The translations under genes and the position numbers were made by a program. From Phycisphaerae bacterium (lineage in GTDB: Bacteria; Planctomycetota; Phycisphaerae; Phycisphaerales; SM1A02), in assembly GCA_018665385.1 (NCBI GenBank), contig JABJDN010000061.1, forward strand, positions 1 to 5,677: 5,677 nucleotides of DNA, in the 5' to 3' direction. This document shows positions 4,660-5,677 of this stretch, in pieces. Below the pieces are notes generated by a model. The model ran no database searches. It had not been told where the DNA came from and was given only the letters and a program-made list of their open reading frames with translations. How positions within the stretch are numbered: position 1 is the first letter of the stretch; every line of letters begins with the position of its first letter.

Positions 4660-5538
4660 GTGGAAGCGTCAGTAGCAAGGAACAATACATTTCGCGGTTT
4701 TTTTCTTCTGTTGTGTGCAGCGGTTTCTTTAGCTATTTGCTTGGAATCAGCAAGAGCTCCGCAACATGGCTTTGCTTGGCAGGGGGCGTTGTGTGTACGA
4801 GGAGTTTTTGGAGGAATCATTGCTCTTGCAATAGCATGGCCAAATAGGAAGTACTTTGTGTACTTTCATTGGAAGTTGATTTTGCGAAGTTTGCTTTTAA
4901 CGTTCTATACCATTTGGATGTTCTATGCAGTTACTAAAATTACGTCAGCAGATGTAACTACCATTACAAGTACGCAACCCCTTTGGATTGCAATTCTTTC
5001 GATGGTTTTCTTAAAGAAAAAATACTCTTGGTTGTTTTGGATTGCAGGATCGATCGTTGTTGTGGGCATGGCGTTACTTGTAGATGCAAAACCGCCTGAA
5101 GCATATTCTGTCATTGTTCTCCTTCTTCTATTCACTGTGATGAGAGCGATTTCTATCATGATGATTCGCTCGATGATGGAAATTCCTGCAACAGTGATTG
5201 CATACCATTACGCTATCGTTGTTGGTATTTTCGGAGTAGTTATATTCTTTGTAGAAGGAGGTCACCAGCATCTAGATGTCGTGTTTGATGGCACCGGTAC
5301 CGTTCTGCTTCTTGTTGTTGCTGCAACTGCAAGCATATACCAAGCCCTTGTTGCAAAAGTGGTGCAAATTCTCGGTTCTATTTCGGGTACTGTCGGAATT
5401 ATGATCGCTACTGTTATTGTCTATTTTTTAGGTGTAGGAAAAGCAGGCTATTCATTTAACACTGTGCACATACTTGGTTTGATACTCATTATAGTGCCTA
5501 CACTGTGGATTATATGTAGTAAACAAGTTGCTCGATAA
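4660..5538 (+). CDS. EamA/DMT-superfamily transporter
   Basis: Predicted inner-membrane carrier of the drug/metabolite transporter superfamily. The 292 residues contain about ten hydrophobic helices in two halves, roughly 13-142 and 148-287, the usual EamA duplication. The first half ends in the typical pattern of small and polar residues, TSADVTTITSTQPLWIAIL (about 96-114), a KKK turn at 119-121, and WIAGSIVVVGMALL (127-140). The substrate cannot be read from sequence; amino acids, nucleobases and other small metabolites are all known for the superfamily. The start is a GTG at 4660. In-frame ATGs are absent nearby, the ATG pair at 4649/4652 is out of frame and soon stops, and there is no Shine-Dalgarno sequence. 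The gene is divergent from the nitrilase across 28 bases, which may mean a shared physiological role. Confidence 0.87.
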   Translation: MEASVARNNTFRGFFLLLCAAVSLAICLESARAPQHGFAWQGALCVRGVFGGIIALAIAWPNRKYFVYFHWKLILRSLLLTFYTIWMFYAVTKITSADVTTITSTQPLWIAILSMVFLKKKYSWLFWIAGSIVVVGMALLVDAKPPEAYSVIVLLLLFTVMRAISIMMIRSMMEIPATVIAYHYAIVVGIFGVVIFFVEGGHQHLDVVFDGTGTVLLLVVAATASIYQALVAKVVQILGSISGTVGIMIATVIVYFLGVGKAGYSFNTVHILGLILIIVPTLWIICSKQVAR

Positions 5539-5593
5539 CTGTGCAATGCTTCAACTCGGGGGTATCAATTTTACTGTCTCAGCCTACTTACAA

Positions 5594-5667
5594 CACGCGT
5601 GGAGGGACTCGAACCCGCAACCCTCGGCTTCGAAGGCCGATGCTCTATCCAATTGAGCTACACGCGC
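5594..5667 (-). tRNA. tRNA-Arg(TCG), reads CGA
   Basis: The minus strand folds into a complete 74-base cloverleaf. It has acceptor GCGCGTG/CACGCGT, D stem GCTC/GAGC around AATTGGATA, anticodon stem TCGGC/GCCGA with loop CTTCGAA (anticodon TCG), a five-base variable loop GGGTT, T loop TTCGAGT and discriminator G73. The acceptor has a G1-U72 wobble, and the T stem (GCGGG/CCCTC) has one C50-U64 mismatch. The 3' CCA is not encoded, so it must be added by a nucleotidyltransferase. Its promoter is outside the window. The gene is convergent with the transporter; the 55 bases between them show no clear terminator. Confidence 0.95.
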
Positions 5668-5677
5668 TCGGTTGAGA

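Noticed and set aside
4649..4675. ATG pair at 4649/4652 as the transporter start
   Set aside because: This frame meets a stop (TAG) within a few codons and is not in frame with the transporter.
4632..4820. Upstream extension of the nitrilase gene to 4820 (63 extra residues)
   Set aside because: The extension is antisense to the transporter's first helices and looks like random translation; the family starts at MKELCIALVSD.
5539..5593. Attachment site or terminator between the transporter and the tRNA
   Set aside because: No direct repeat of the tRNA 3' end, no integrase and no stable hairpin with a T-run are visible.

Overview
This is a chromosomal housekeeping segment from a bacterium of moderate GC. 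L34, RNase III, UppP and a bacterial-type tRNA-Arg make it clearly bacterial. The L34 N-terminus (MAVHYPRRNSK...), the absence of rnpA next to rpmH, a membrane-anchored protein of short Gly-rich repeats, and apparently leaderless genes would suit a planctomycete-like (perhaps Phycisphaerae) or other environmental lineage. That placement is a weak inference. No mobile element, CRISPR array or phage gene is visible.

Left part (1-1937): a minus-strand pair, ilvC (ketol-acid reductoisomerase) followed 6 bases later by uppP (undecaprenyl-diphosphatase), which runs off the left edge. Divergent from ilvC, across only 25 bases, is aroK (shikimate kinase). The pair joins branched-chain and aromatic amino-acid synthesis at one compact divergent promoter region.

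Middle (1938-2975): a bidirectional terminator separates aroK from the convergent rpmH (L34). A normal-sized divergent intergenic region then serves rpmH and rnc (RNase III); it holds a good sigma70-type promoter for rpmH. RNase III keeps its signature and dsRNA-binding domain, but one of the usual metal-ligand aspartates reads as alanine.

Right part (2963-5677): a minus-strand operon of a nitrilase-family amidohydrolase followed one base later by a membrane-anchored repeat protein. The 3' end of the repeat gene overlaps the 3' end of rnc tail to tail. Divergent from the nitrilase, across 28 bases, is a ten-helix EamA/DMT-type transporter. A minus-strand tRNA-Arg(TCG) closes the window.

The most coherent unexpected signal is regulatory. 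Both very short divergent spacers (1415-1439 and 4632-4659) carry -10-like hexamers 6 or 9 bases before the start codons, with no Shine-Dalgarno sequence. This predicts leaderless or nearly leaderless mRNAs from overlapping, mutually exclusive promoters. Genes with longer upstream regions or in operons (rpmH, rnc, the repeat protein) do have Shine-Dalgarno sequences. The other points worth attention are the shortened cofactor loop in IlvC, the RNase III substitution and the repeat protein. I do not see a convincing new multi-gene system.
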